From NCBI RefSeq assembly GCF_014204835.1, contig NZ_JACHMD010000001.1:1984001-2048000 (forward strand): a DNA stretch of 64,000 nucleotides, read 5' to 3'. This DNA is from Microbacterium marinum. Its GTDB lineage: Bacteria; Actinomycetota; Actinomycetes; Actinomycetales; Microbacteriaceae. Shown here one piece after another: positions 44,577 to 52,887 of the stretch (positions within the stretch are counted from its first letter, which is position 1; every line of letters starts with the position of its first letter). Position numbers and translations under genes: made by a program. The notes below the pieces were generated by a model, which did no database searches, had not been told where the DNA came from, and was given only the letters and a program-made list of their open reading frames with translations.

Positions 44577-45832
44577 AGCTCCACCCCTTCCCCGCTGCCG
44601 GGTTCGGGGTCGGCGGGGACATCGACGGGCTCCGCGCCTTCGTCGTAGAGACCGAACCAGCGCGCTGCGGTGTCCATGTCCTTGTCGCCGCGGCCCGAGA
44701 GGCTGACGGCGATGACGGCATCGGGGCCGAGTTCACGACCGATCCGCAGGGCGCCGGCGAGGGCGTGCGCGGACTCGATCGCGGGGATGATGCCTTCGGT
44801 GCGGCTGAGGAGGCGGAGCGCGTCCATCGCCTCCCCGTCGGTCGCCGGGATGTACTCGGCGCGCCCGATGTCGGCGAGCCAGGCGTGCTCGGGGCCGACG
44901 CCCGGGTAGTCGAGTCCGGCCGAGATCGAGTGCGACTCCACCGTCTGCCCGTCCTCGTCTTGGAGCACGTACGTCTTGGCACCGTGCAGCACGCCGGGAC
45001 GGCCCCGTTCGATGGATGCCGCGTGCTTGGGCGTGTCGACGCCGTCTCCGGCGGCCTCGACACCGTAGAGCTTCACGCCCTCGTCGTCGAGGAACGCGTC
45101 GAACATGCCGATCGCGTTCGACCCGCCGCCGACGCACGCGACGACGGCATCCGGCAGACGGCCGATCTCGTCGAGGAGCTGCTGACGCGCCTCCTCGGAG
45201 ATCACCTTCTGGAAGTCGCGCACCATCGCCGGGAACGGGTGCGGGCCCGCCGCGGTGCCGAAGATGTAGTTGGTCGTCTCGACGGATGCGACCCAGTCAC
45301 GGTAGGCCTCGTTGATGGCATCCTTCAGCGTCCGAGAGCCCGTCGTGACGGGGATGACCTCGGCGCCCAGCAAGCGCATCCTCGCGACGTTGAGGGCCTG
45401 CCGCTCGGTGTCGACCTCGCCCATGTAGATCGTGCAGTCGAAGCCGAACAGGGCGGCGGCCGTCGCCGTCGCGACGCCGTGCTGGCCGGCTCCGGTCTCG
45501 GCGATGACCCGGGTCTTGCCGAGGCGCTTCGTGAGCAGCGCCTGGCCGATGACGTTGTTGATCTTGTGCGAGCCGGTGTGGTTCAGGTCTTCGCGCTTGA
45601 GGAAGACGCGCGCCCCGCCCGCGTGCTCGGCGAAACGTGCGACCTCGGTCAGAGCCGACGGACGCCCGGCGTAGACGTTCAGCAGGCGGTGGAGCTCGGC
45701 GGCGAAGGCGGGGTCGGCTTTGGCGGCCTCGTACTCGGCGGTCAGCTCATCGATCGCCGCGATCAGCGATTCGGGCATGAAGCGTCCGCCGAAGTCCCCG
45801 AAGAAGGGGCCGGCGGCATCTCGAAGACTCAT
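44573..45832 (-). CDS. trpB: Tryptophan synthase beta chain
   Basis: 419 aa. It condenses indole with serine using PLP. The PLP lysine lies in [15 protein letters not shown] (about residues 95-109), with [14 protein letters not shown] and the phosphate-binding glycine loop [12 protein letters not shown]. The extreme C-terminus is extended by about 20 acidic residues ([14 protein letters not shown]). It overlaps trpC and trpA by 4 bases each, so the three are translated together. Confidence 0.97.
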   Translation of the reverse strand: MSLRDAAGPFFGDFGGRFMPESLIAAIDELTAEYEAAKADPAFAAELHRLLNVYAGRPSALTEVARFAEHAGGARVFLKREDLNHTGSHKINNVIGQALLTKRLGKTRVIAETGAGQHGVATATAAALFGFDCTIYMGEVDTERQALNVARMRLLGAEVIPVTTGSRTLKDAINEAYRDWVASVETTNYIFGTAAGPHPFPAMVRDFQKVISEEARQQLLDEIGRLPDAVVACVGGGSNAIGMFDAFLDDEGVKLYGVEAAGDGVDTPKHAASIERGRPGVLHGAKTYVLQDEDGQTVESHSISAGLDYPGVGPEHAWLADIGRAEYIPATDGEAMDALRLLSRTEGIIPAIESAHALAGALRIGRELGPDAVIAVSLSGRGDKDMDTAARWFGLYDEGAEPVDVPADPEPGSGEGVEL

Positions 45833-46605
45833 GCTCCGGCCTCCAGGAAGCTCGCGAGGGTGGATACCGGATCGCCCGTGACGAGCGCTTCGCCGACCAG
45901 GACGACGTCGGCGCCCGCGGCACGGTAGTGGGTGACGTCTTCGGGACGGAGCACCGCCGATTCGGCGATCTTGATCGTGCCGGCGGGAATGTGCTCCGCC
46001 AGCCGTCCGAAGAGGTCTCGGTCCAGCTCGAACGTCGAGAGGTTCCGCGCGTTGACGCCGACGAGCGCCGCGCCGATGTCAATCGCGCGCTGCAGCTCCT
46101 CGTAGGAATGCGTCTCGACGAGCGGGGTCATCCCGAGCTCGAGAACCAGATCGTGGAGCTCGGCGAGCAGGTGCTGCTCGAGCCCGGCGACGATCAGCAG
46201 AACCAGGTCGGCACCGGCGGCGCGGGCCTCGAGGACCTGATAGGGCGTCGCGATGAAGTCCTTGCGGAGGACGGGCAGAGCGACGCCCGCCCGGACGGCC
46301 TCGAGGTCGGCGAGCGACCCCTTGAACCGGCGCTCCTCGGTCAGGACGGAGATCGCCGAGGCTCCTCCACGCTCGTACTGCTGCGCCTGGTGGGCGGGAT
46401 CCGTGATGGCGGCGAGGTCGCCGCGCGAGGGGCTCGCCCGCTTCACCTCGGCGATGATCTTCACGCGGTCGGCGGGAGCGAGCGCAGCGCGCGCGTCGAG
46501 CGCAGGACGCTGTGCGAGGGCGGCCTTCTCGACCTCGCCGAGGGGACGCCTCGACTCGCGCTCGCGCGCATCCTCCACCGCGCCGGCCGTCAGGTCGGCG
46601 AGCAC
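45829..46605 (-). CDS. trpC: Indole-3-glycerol phosphate synthase
   Basis: 258 aa, GTG start. It closes the indole ring on carboxyphenylamino-deoxyribulose phosphate. Conserved elements are the first catalytic lysine in [26 protein letters not shown], the [21 protein letters not shown] segment, and [14 protein letters not shown]. It follows the HGxxPAAW protein by one base and overlaps trpB by 4. Only the later tryptophan genes (trpC, B, A) are present; trpE, trpG and trpD are not in the window. Confidence 0.96.
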   Translation of the reverse strand: MLADLTAGAVEDARERESRRPLGEVEKAALAQRPALDARAALAPADRVKIIAEVKRASPSRGDLAAITDPAHQAQQYERGGASAISVLTEERRFKGSLADLEAVRAGVALPVLRKDFIATPYQVLEARAAGADLVLLIVAGLEQHLLAELHDLVLELGMTPLVETHSYEELQRAIDIGAALVGVNARNLSTFELDRDLFGRLAEHIPAGTIKIAESAVLRPEDVTHYRAAGADVVLVGEALVTGDPVSTLASFLEAGA

Positions 46606-46606
46606 G

Positions 46607-46837
46607 TCAGTGCTGCTTCACGGTCGTCTTCGATCCGCCCACGCCGTACCCGGCCTTGGTCATCACGAATCCGACGACGAGCCCCAGCACCAGGAGGACG
46701 ACCGAGAGCCAGACGAGGATCGGCATGTCGAGGAAGAAGAACAGCGTGCCGAGCGACACCGCCACCAGCATGATGACGACGGTCGTCCACGCTGCCGGGG
46801 AGTGTCCGTGGCCGGGGTCGCCGATGTCGTTGCTCAT
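46607..46837 (-). CDS. HGxxPAAW motif-containing membrane protein
   Basis: 76 aa. The motif HGHSPAAW (residues 10-17) gives the family its name. Two membrane helices follow (about 18-36 and 40-60) with a short basic tail. The family is regularly found beside tryptophan genes in actinobacteria, but no function is known. A TAGACT box (46922-46917) and a structured leader of about 70 bases lie upstream, so this gene may be the first of the HGxxPAAW-trpCBA-lgt transcript. Confidence 0.9.
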   Translation of the reverse strand: MSNDIGDPGHGHSPAAWTTVVIMLVAVSLGTLFFFLDMPILVWLSVVLLVLGLVVGFVMTKAGYGVGGSKTTVKQH

Positions 46838-46867
46838 AGTTCTCCTTCGGATGCGAAGCGCGATGTC

Positions 46868-46907
46868 GGCCGGTGTCGTGGGAGGCGCGCTCCTCGAAGT
46901 ACCGGCC
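46868..46907 (-). other. Hairpin in the leader before the trp group
   Basis: GGCCGGT and its complement enclose a second stem GAGG/CCTC, between a TAGACT -10 box (46922-46917) and the ribosome site of the HGxxPAAW gene. It could be the end of the transcript from the upstream his-side genes or an attenuator; no Trp-rich leader peptide is visible. The rest of the 115-base gap holds nothing else. Confidence 0.45.
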
Positions 46908-46952
46908 GTTCAGCCCAGTCTAGCGAAGCCCGCCCGCTCCCCCGGCCGCGGC

Positions 46953-47555
46953 TCAGCGCGTCGGGTCCTCGCCGCGGGACAGGTCGTCCCACGAATCGAT
47001 GGCGTCGTGCGGGCGACGGGCATCGCGACCCACGGTGCCCTGACGGTACTTGCGCCCGCTTCCCGGCCAGGTGTGCGCCGTGACGAGGCAGAGGACGCCG
47101 CCGAGGACGATCAGCAGCGCTGCGGCAGCGTTGACCGCCGGCCACGGCGTGGTCGCGATCGTCTCGACGATCTGCGCCACCGGCCCCAGACCGCTGATGC
47201 CCGTCGCCTCGGTCACCGTCGACATCACCGCGTCGACCGGACGCCCCAGCGCGATCCGCAGCGACGCCGCGGTCATCCCGACGCCCAGGCCCACGGCCAG
47301 GACGCCGAAGACGTACCGCAGCACGCGTCCCACGATCGACAGCGCAAGTCCGAGAGCGAGGGCCGCGAGGCTCAACGGCGCCAGCACGGACACGGCGTCG
47401 GCGCCGGCGACCGAGAGATGCCGCTGGGCGCCGTCGCGGAGGACGACGTCCAGCCACGGCTGGGTGGATCCGATGATTCCGATCGCGCCGCCGACGAGGA
47501 TCGCCAGGACGGCGAGCGTCCGTCGGCGACGTCGGGATGCCGCGGGATCGGCCAT
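46953..47555 (-). CDS. Trp biosynthesis-associated membrane protein (TIGR02234 type)
   Basis: 200 aa from the ATG at 47555, which overlaps the hisI stop by one base (TGATG). About four membrane helices (about 12-32, 55-75, 80-100 and 140-160) and a basic C-terminal tail with RKYRQGTVGRD are visible. STQPWLDVVL after helix 1 is a family mark. Members lie between trpE and trpC in many actinobacteria; here trpE is absent and the gene follows hisI directly. Its role is unknown. Confidence 0.85.
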   Translation of the reverse strand: MADPAASRRRRRTLAVLAILVGGAIGIIGSTQPWLDVVLRDGAQRHLSVAGADAVSVLAPLSLAALALGLALSIVGRVLRYVFGVLAVGLGVGMTAASLRIALGRPVDAVMSTVTEATGISGLGPVAQIVETIATTPWPAVNAAAALLIVLGGVLCLVTAHTWPGSGRKYRQGTVGRDARRPHDAIDSWDDLSRGEDPTR

Positions 47556-47908
47556 CACGTCAGCACGAAGGGTTCGAGGGCGTCGGCGTCGAAGCACGTC
47601 CGATCGCCGGTGTGACACGCGGCGCCGACCTGCTCCACGGCGATCAGCAGGGTGTCTCCATCGCAGTCCAGTCGCGCGTCACGGACGAACTGAGCGTGTC
47701 CGGACGTGTCACCCTTGCGCCAGTACTCGCCGCGCGAGCGGGACCAGAAGGTCACTCGGCCCTCGGTCAGCGTGCGGCGAAGCGCCTCGGCATCCATCCA
47801 CCCCAGCATGAGCACCTCGCCGGTGTCGTGCTGCTGGATGATCGCCGGGACCAGGCCGTCGGCGTTGTAGACGACCCTCGACATGCGCTCGTCGATCGTG
47901 CGGCTCAT
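47555..47908 (-). CDS. hisI: Phosphoribosyl-AMP cyclohydrolase
   Basis: 117 aa, the monofunctional type without the HisE domain (hisE is separate at 49560). It opens the purine ring of phosphoribosyl-AMP in histidine synthesis. [28 protein letters not shown] and the metal-binding cysteines in [17 protein letters not shown] are all present. It overlaps hisF by 4 bases. Confidence 0.96.
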   Translation of the reverse strand: MSRTIDERMSRVVYNADGLVPAIIQQHDTGEVLMLGWMDAEALRRTLTEGRVTFWSRSRGEYWRKGDTSGHAQFVRDARLDCDGDTLLIAVEQVGAACHTGDRTCFDADALEPFVLT

Positions 47909-48669
47909 CGGCGCACCTCGATCCCATCCGCGACCAGCGCCGCCTTGACGTCTCCGACGGTGAGCTGGCCGGAGTGGAACACGGATGCCGCCAGGACGGC
48001 GTCCGCCCCCGCCGTCACGGCGGGGGCGAAGTGCGAGGGATCACCCGCCCCACCCGACGCGATGACCGGCACCGAGGCCGCCTCCCGCATGAGAGCGACG
48101 AGCTCCAGGTCGAAGCCGTCCTTCGTCCCATCCGCATCGATCGAATTCACGAGGAGCTCGCCGGCGCCGCGTTCGACGGCTTCCCGCGCCCAGGCGACGG
48201 CGTCGAGATCGGTGAGCGTGCGACCTCCGTGGGTCGTGACGACGAAGCCGGAGGGTGCGCCGGGCGCGCGCTTCACGTCCAGCGAGAGCACCAGCACCTG
48301 CGCGCCGAACCGGTCGGCGATCTCGCCGAGCAGGTCGGGCCGGGCGATGGCGGCCGAGTTGACCCCCACCTTGTCCGCGCCGACGCCGAGGAGGCGGGCG
48401 ACGTCGTCGGATGTGCGCACTCCCCCGCCGACGGTGAGCGGGATGAAGACCTGCTCCGCGGTGCGCTGGACCACGTCATAGGTCGTGGCGCGCTCGTCGA
48501 CGGTCGCCGTCACATCCAGGAAGGTGATCTCGTCCGCGCCCTGCTCGTAGTAGCGGCGGGCGAGGAGCACGGGGTCGCCCATCTCGCGCAGGTTCTCGAA
48601 GTTGACGCCCTTGACGACCTTGCCCGCGGCCACATCGAGACACGGGATCACGCGGCAGACCAGCGACAC
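47905..48669 (-). CDS. hisF: Imidazole glycerol phosphate synthase subunit HisF
   Basis: 254 aa TIM barrel. HisF is the cyclase partner of HisH, forming imidazole glycerol phosphate and AICAR. Catalytic Asp11 in [15 protein letters not shown] and the second aspartate in VNSIDADGT are visible, as is GGGVRTSDD. It begins one base after hisG. HisH is not in this window. Confidence 0.96.
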   Translation of the reverse strand: MSLVCRVIPCLDVAAGKVVKGVNFENLREMGDPVLLARRYYEQGADEITFLDVTATVDERATTYDVVQRTAEQVFIPLTVGGGVRTSDDVARLLGVGADKVGVNSAAIARPDLLGEIADRFGAQVLVLSLDVKRAPGAPSGFVVTTHGGRTLTDLDAVAWAREAVERGAGELLVNSIDADGTKDGFDLELVALMREAASVPVIASGGAGDPSHFAPAVTAGADAVLAASVFHSGQLTVGDVKAALVADGIEVRR

Positions 48670-48670
48670 G

Positions 48671-49513
48671 TCAGAGCCTCGCGTTGTGGATCGCGGTCAC
48701 GAGGATCGCGCGTGCGCCGATCTCGTAGAGCGCGTCCATGACCTGGTTCACGGTCTTGCGCGGGCTCATCACCCGCACGGCGACCCACTCGGGGTCGCGG
48801 AGCGGGGAGATCGTGGGCGATTCGATACCTGGCGCGAGGGCTACGGCCTGGTCGACGAGGTGCGCCGGCAGGTCGTAGTCGATGAGGACGTACCGTCGCG
48901 CGACCATGACGCCGCGCAGGCGACGCAGGAGCGTCTCGGTCCCCGGCGCCTCCGTGGGTGCGCCGATGAGGACCGCCTCGGACTCGAGGAGGACCGGGCC
49001 GAAGATCTCGAGACCCGCCTGGCGGAGGGTGGTGCCCGTCGACACCACGTCGGCGACGGCGTCGGCGACACCCAGCTGGACGGCGGATTCCACCGCGCCG
49101 TCGAGAGGCACGAGATCCACGGCGACGCCGTGCTCGTCGAGGTAGCCGTCGACGAGGCCCGGGTAGGCGGTCGCGACGCGCAGGCCGTCGAGGTCCGCGA
49201 GGTCGGTGAAGCGTCCGGGAGGGCCGGCGAAGCGGAACGTCGAGCCGCCGAATCCGAGCTGTTCGATCTCGCGAGCCCCGGGCATGCGGGCGTCCAGCAG
49301 GAGGTCGCGGCCGGTGATCCCGACGTCGAGCGCGCCGGAGCCGACGTAGGTCGCGATGTCCTTGGGACGGAGGTAGAAGAACTCGACGTCGTTGACGGGG
49401 TCGATGACGTGGAGGTCCTTCGGGTCGCGTCGGCCAGTGTACCCGGCTTCGGCGAGCATCCCCGCCGTGGTCTCGGCGAGCATGCCCTTGTTGGGGACGG
49501 CGATGCGCAGCAT
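48671..49513 (-). CDS. hisG: ATP phosphoribosyltransferase, long form
   Basis: 280 aa. It is the first, feedback-controlled step of histidine synthesis. The length and the C-terminal about 75 residues ([26 protein letters not shown]) show the long form with the ACT-like regulatory domain, so HisZ is not needed. [11 protein letters not shown] and the PRPP-binding [12 protein letters not shown] are present. It follows hisE by 46 bases. Confidence 0.96.
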   Translation of the reverse strand: MLRIAVPNKGMLAETTAGMLAEAGYTGRRDPKDLHVIDPVNDVEFFYLRPKDIATYVGSGALDVGITGRDLLLDARMPGAREIEQLGFGGSTFRFAGPPGRFTDLADLDGLRVATAYPGLVDGYLDEHGVAVDLVPLDGAVESAVQLGVADAVADVVSTGTTLRQAGLEIFGPVLLESEAVLIGAPTEAPGTETLLRRLRGVMVARRYVLIDYDLPAHLVDQAVALAPGIESPTISPLRDPEWVAVRVMSPRKTVNQVMDALYEIGARAILVTAIHNARL

Positions 49514-49559
49514 GGAACGTCTTTCCGTGTGGAGGTGTGCGGACGGCGGGAGGGACCGA

Positions 49560-49823
49560 TCAGAGATGTCGGTACACGTCCTCGAGCGTCAGTCCCTTCG
49601 CGAGCATCAGCACCTGCAGGTGGTAGAGCAGCTGCGAGATCTCCTCCGCCGTCTCGGCGTCGGACTGGTATTCGGCGGCCATCCAGACCTCGGCGGCCTC
49701 TTCGACGATCTTCTTGCCGATGGCGTGGACGCCGCGGTCGAGCTGCGCGACGGTTCCCGAGCCTTCCGGGCGTGCGGCCGCGGTCGCGGTGAGTTCGGAG
49801 AACAGTCCGTCGAACGTCTTCAC
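49560..49823 (-). CDS. hisE: Phosphoribosyl-ATP diphosphatase
   Basis: 87 aa from the GTG at 49823. It removes pyrophosphate from phosphoribosyl-ATP, the second step of histidine synthesis. [10 protein letters not shown] and the metal-binding helix [15 protein letters not shown] followed by [14 protein letters not shown] are typical of the all-alpha MazG-like fold. The GTG lies exactly 6 bases after TACCCT; GGAGG abuts it too closely for a normal ribosome site, so a leaderless start is likely. Confidence 0.95.
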   Translation of the reverse strand: MKTFDGLFSELTATAAARPEGSGTVAQLDRGVHAIGKKIVEEAAEVWMAAEYQSDAETAEEISQLLYHLQVLMLAKGLTLEDVYRHL

Positions 49824-49835
49824 CCTCCCAGGGTA
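49824..49835 (-). promoter_or_regulatory. Leaderless promoter of hisE
   Basis: TACCCT (49835-49830, minus strand) and exactly 6 bases to the GTG at 49823. It would start a hisE-hisG-hisF-hisI transcript separate from rpe. Confidence 0.45.
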
Positions 49836-49872
49836 CCGGGCTCTCGCCGCCGCTCGGCGCCGCGTGACGGGC

Positions 49873-50541
49873 TCAGTGGACGTGGGATGCCGCGGTCGCG
49901 CGCAGCGCGGCGATCGCGGCGCCCGGGTCGCCGGCCCCGAAGACGGCCGACCCGGCGACGAAGGTGTCGGCACCGGCATCCGCTGCCTGGGAGATCGTGG
50001 ATTCGCCGATGCCCCCGTCCACCTGCAGCCACACCTGCGAGCCGCGCCGGCGCGCCTCGGCGGACAGCCGCTGGAGCTTGGGCATCTGGTCGGCCATGAA
50101 GCCCTGCCCGCCGAAGCCGGGTTCGACGGTCATGACGAGGATCTGATCGAACTCCTCGAGGTGGTCGAAGAGCGGCTCGATCGGGGTCGCCGGCTTCACC
50201 GCGACCCCGGCGCGCGCGCCGATGGATCGCAGGCGGCGGGCGAGCGCGATCGGGTCGACGGCCGCCTCGAGATGAAACGTGACCGAGGCGGCTCCGAGTT
50301 CCGCGTACGTGGGGGCGTTGCGGTCGGCATCGGTGATCATCAGGTGCACGTCCAGGGGCACCGGACTGGTCGCCTGGATGCGCTCGACCATCTGCGGTCC
50401 GAACGTGAGGTTCGGCACGAAGTGGTTGTCCATGACGTCGACGTGGACGAAGTCCGCCGTGGCGATGCGGGCGAGCTCGGCCTGCATGTTGACGAAATCG
50501 GCGGCGAGGATGCTCGGATTGATGCGCACGTCACGGGTCAC
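49873..50541 (-). CDS. rpe: Ribulose-phosphate 3-epimerase
   Basis: 222 aa from the GTG at 50541. It interconverts ribulose and xylulose 5-phosphate in the pentose phosphate pathway. [10 protein letters not shown] with the catalytic Asp, [17 protein letters not shown] with metal-binding His and Asp, [18 protein letters not shown] and VDGGIGEST are all present. It stands 47 bases after rsmB. Confidence 0.97.
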   Translation of the reverse strand: MTRDVRINPSILAADFVNMQAELARIATADFVHVDVMDNHFVPNLTFGPQMVERIQATSPVPLDVHLMITDADRNAPTYAELGAASVTFHLEAAVDPIALARRLRSIGARAGVAVKPATPIEPLFDHLEEFDQILVMTVEPGFGGQGFMADQMPKLQRLSAEARRRGSQVWLQVDGGIGESTISQAADAGADTFVAGSAVFGAGDPGAAIAALRATAASHVH

Positions 50542-50588
50542 GTGCCCATCATCGCAGGCGACCGCCGGTGACGGCGGCGATGCCCGCG

Positions 50589-51944
50589 TCAAACCCGCTG
50601 CAGCAGCGAGATCGACATGGCGTCGGTACCGTGGCGGTGCGGCCACAGCTGCGCGCGTCCCGATCCGTCGCTCTGGGGCGGCAGATCGATGGGCGAGACG
50701 CTGATGGATGCCACGACCGCTCGGGCGTCGAGCTGGGTGACCCGTCCCTCGAACTGCCGCTCGACCTGGGCGACGACGCCGGCGGTCTCGGCGAGGTGCG
50801 GCGAACACGTGACGTACGCGACGACGCCGCCCGGTGCGAGCGCGTCGACCGCTGCGGAGAGCAGTTCAACCTGCAACGCGCTGAGCTCCGGGACGTCGGC
50901 GGGCGTCTTGCGCCAGCGGGACTCGGGACGCCGGCGCAGCGCACCGAGACCTGTGCAGGGCGCGTCGACGAGGATGCGGTCGTATCGGCCCTTCGCGGCG
51001 CGGGTGCGGCCGTCCTCCTCCGACACCGGGATCTGCCCCGGGACGCCGGCCACGGACTGGCGCACGAGCCGCGCGCGGGCGGACGAGAGCTCGTTCGCCT
51101 CGAGGATCGCGCCGTGCGCGTGCGCCTCCGCGGCGAGCACCGCGGTCTTGCCGCCGGGCGCTGCGCACAGGTCGAGCCACCGTTCGCCCGCGCGCACGGG
51201 CAGGGCGCGCGACAGCGCGAGCGCGGCGAGCTGCGAGCCCTCGTCCTGCACGCGGATGCGGCCGCCCGAGGCGCTCACGGTGCGCTCGGGATCTCCCCCA
51301 CCGAGACGGAACCCGATCGGCGACTGCGTCGTGCGCGTGGCTTCCGTGGGGATCTCTGCGAGCCCCGGCAGCGCGGTCATCGTCACCTGGGGCGCCGCGT
51401 TGTCGGCGTCGAGGAGGTCGTTCAGCTCATCGGCACGCCCCTCGGCGGCCAGGGCACGTCGGAGCGCGCGGATGACCCAAACCGGGTGCGCGAACCGCAC
51501 CGAGAGCCGTTCGTCGTCAGAGCGGCACGCCGCCTCCACACGCTCGAGCCATTCGGCCTCGTCGCGCTCGGTGATGCGTCGCATGACCGCGTTCGCGAAA
51601 CCCGTCACCTTGCGCCCAGCCGCCTGCCGGGCGAGCTCGACCGTCTCGTTCACGGCCGCGTGCGCCGGAACCCGCGTGGCGAGCACCTGGTGGGCGCCCA
51701 GCCGCAGCGCATCGAGGACAGGAGGGTCGATGTCGGCGGCGGGGCGGCCCGCGGCGGCGGAGATGATCGCGTCGTAGGTGCCGATCCGCCGAAGCGTGCC
51801 GTAGGTGAGCTCGGTGGCGAGCGCGGCATCCCCGGAGGACAGACCGGCCCGCACGATCTCCCGGGGCAGCAGCAGGTTTGCGTACGCGTCGGAGGTGCGG
51901 ACAGCGCTGATGACGTCGTAGGCCACTTCGCGCGCGGTCGTCAT
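50589..51944 (-). CDS. rsmB: 16S rRNA (cytosine-C5) methyltransferase RsmB
   Basis: 451 aa from the ATG at 51944, overlapping the fmt stop by bases of TGATG. The N-terminal about 150 residues are a NusB-like RNA-binding domain. The C-terminal domain binds SAM (LDLCAAPGGKT) and carries the two cysteines of this methyltransferase class, in DAPCTGLGALRRRPE and YVTCSPH. It modifies C967 of 16S rRNA in E. coli. Its place next to fmt is widely conserved. Confidence 0.93.
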   Translation of the reverse strand: MTTAREVAYDVISAVRTSDAYANLLLPREIVRAGLSSGDAALATELTYGTLRRIGTYDAIISAAAGRPAADIDPPVLDALRLGAHQVLATRVPAHAAVNETVELARQAAGRKVTGFANAVMRRITERDEAEWLERVEAACRSDDERLSVRFAHPVWVIRALRRALAAEGRADELNDLLDADNAAPQVTMTALPGLAEIPTEATRTTQSPIGFRLGGGDPERTVSASGGRIRVQDEGSQLAALALSRALPVRAGERWLDLCAAPGGKTAVLAAEAHAHGAILEANELSSARARLVRQSVAGVPGQIPVSEEDGRTRAAKGRYDRILVDAPCTGLGALRRRPESRWRKTPADVPELSALQVELLSAAVDALAPGGVVAYVTCSPHLAETAGVVAQVERQFEGRVTQLDARAVVASISVSPIDLPPQSDGSGRAQLWPHRHGTDAMSISLLQRV

Positions 51945-52879
51945 CGCGCCCCCTCGGGCAGGTCGAAGCGCGGCTCGTCCGCGCGCAGCCCACGCCACCA
52001 GTCAGCGGCGGCCATGCCGGCCTTTCCGGCGGGCTGCACGGTGATCAGCTCGACCGCTCCGCCGGAGGTGCCGACGAGGACCCGCTTGTCTCGGAGGGCG
52101 ACCGTACCCGGCGGCAGATCGTCGTGGCCGGCGGGACCGAGACCTGCGGCGAGCACCTTGAGCCGCTGACCGCCGATCGACGCGTGCGCACCGGGTTCGG
52201 GCGTCGTGCCGCGGTACCGGTCGAGCACCCGAACGGCGGACTGCGAGAAGTCCAGCGCACCATCGGCGATCGACAGCTTGGGGGCGAGGGTCGGCTCCCC
52301 GGCCTGCGGGACGGATGCGGCCGTTCCGGCCCCGATGGCGTCGACGACGTCACCGACGAGCGATGCGCCCGAGACGGCGAGGGCGGCGAGGACGTCTGCC
52401 GCGGTCGCGTCCTCGGGAACCTCCCACTGGAGCTGAGCGAAGACGTCACCCGCATCGAGCGCGGGCACGAGCTGGAACACCGCAGCGCCGGTGGTGCGGT
52501 CACCGGCGATCAGTGCGTGCTGCACGGGGGCTGCGCCTCGCCAGCGCGGCAGCAGGGAGAAGTGCAGGTTGATCCACCCGTGCGCCGGCATCGAGAGGAG
52601 CGGTTCGCGGACGAGACCGCCATACGCGACGATCACACCGAGGTCGGGGTCGTGTGCGGCGATGGCCGCTGTGGCGTCCGCATCGAGACGGTCGGCTTTG
52701 ATGACCGGGATGCCGAGCTCTGCCGCAGCGGCAGCGACGGGTGACGGCGTGAGCACGCGCTTGCGACCGAGCGGAGCATCACGTCGCGTGACCACCCCGA
52801 CCACCTCGTGATCGGATGCCGCGAGCGCACGCAGCGAGGGAACGGCCGGTTCGGGGGTTCCGGCGAAAACGACGCGCAT
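51941..52879 (-). CDS. fmt: Methionyl-tRNA formyltransferase
   Basis: 312 aa from the ATG at 52879. It formylates initiator Met-tRNA with formyl-tetrahydrofolate. MRVVFAGTPEPAVPSL at the N-terminus, the catalytic His in INLHFSLLPRWRGAAPVQ and Asp in LDAGDVFAQ are visible, and a C-terminal OB-like domain follows (about 205-305). It starts 8 bases after priA and overlaps rsmB. Confidence 0.95.
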   Translation of the reverse strand: MRVVFAGTPEPAVPSLRALAASDHEVVGVVTRRDAPLGRKRVLTPSPVAAAAAELGIPVIKADRLDADATAAIAAHDPDLGVIVAYGGLVREPLLSMPAHGWINLHFSLLPRWRGAAPVQHALIAGDRTTGAAVFQLVPALDAGDVFAQLQWEVPEDATAADVLAALAVSGASLVGDVVDAIGAGTAASVPQAGEPTLAPKLSIADGALDFSQSAVRVLDRYRGTTPEPGAHASIGGQRLKVLAAGLGPAGHDDLPPGTVALRDKRVLVGTSGGAVELITVQPAGKAGMAAADWWRGLRADEPRFDLPEGAR

Positions 52880-52887
52880 GCTGGTCC

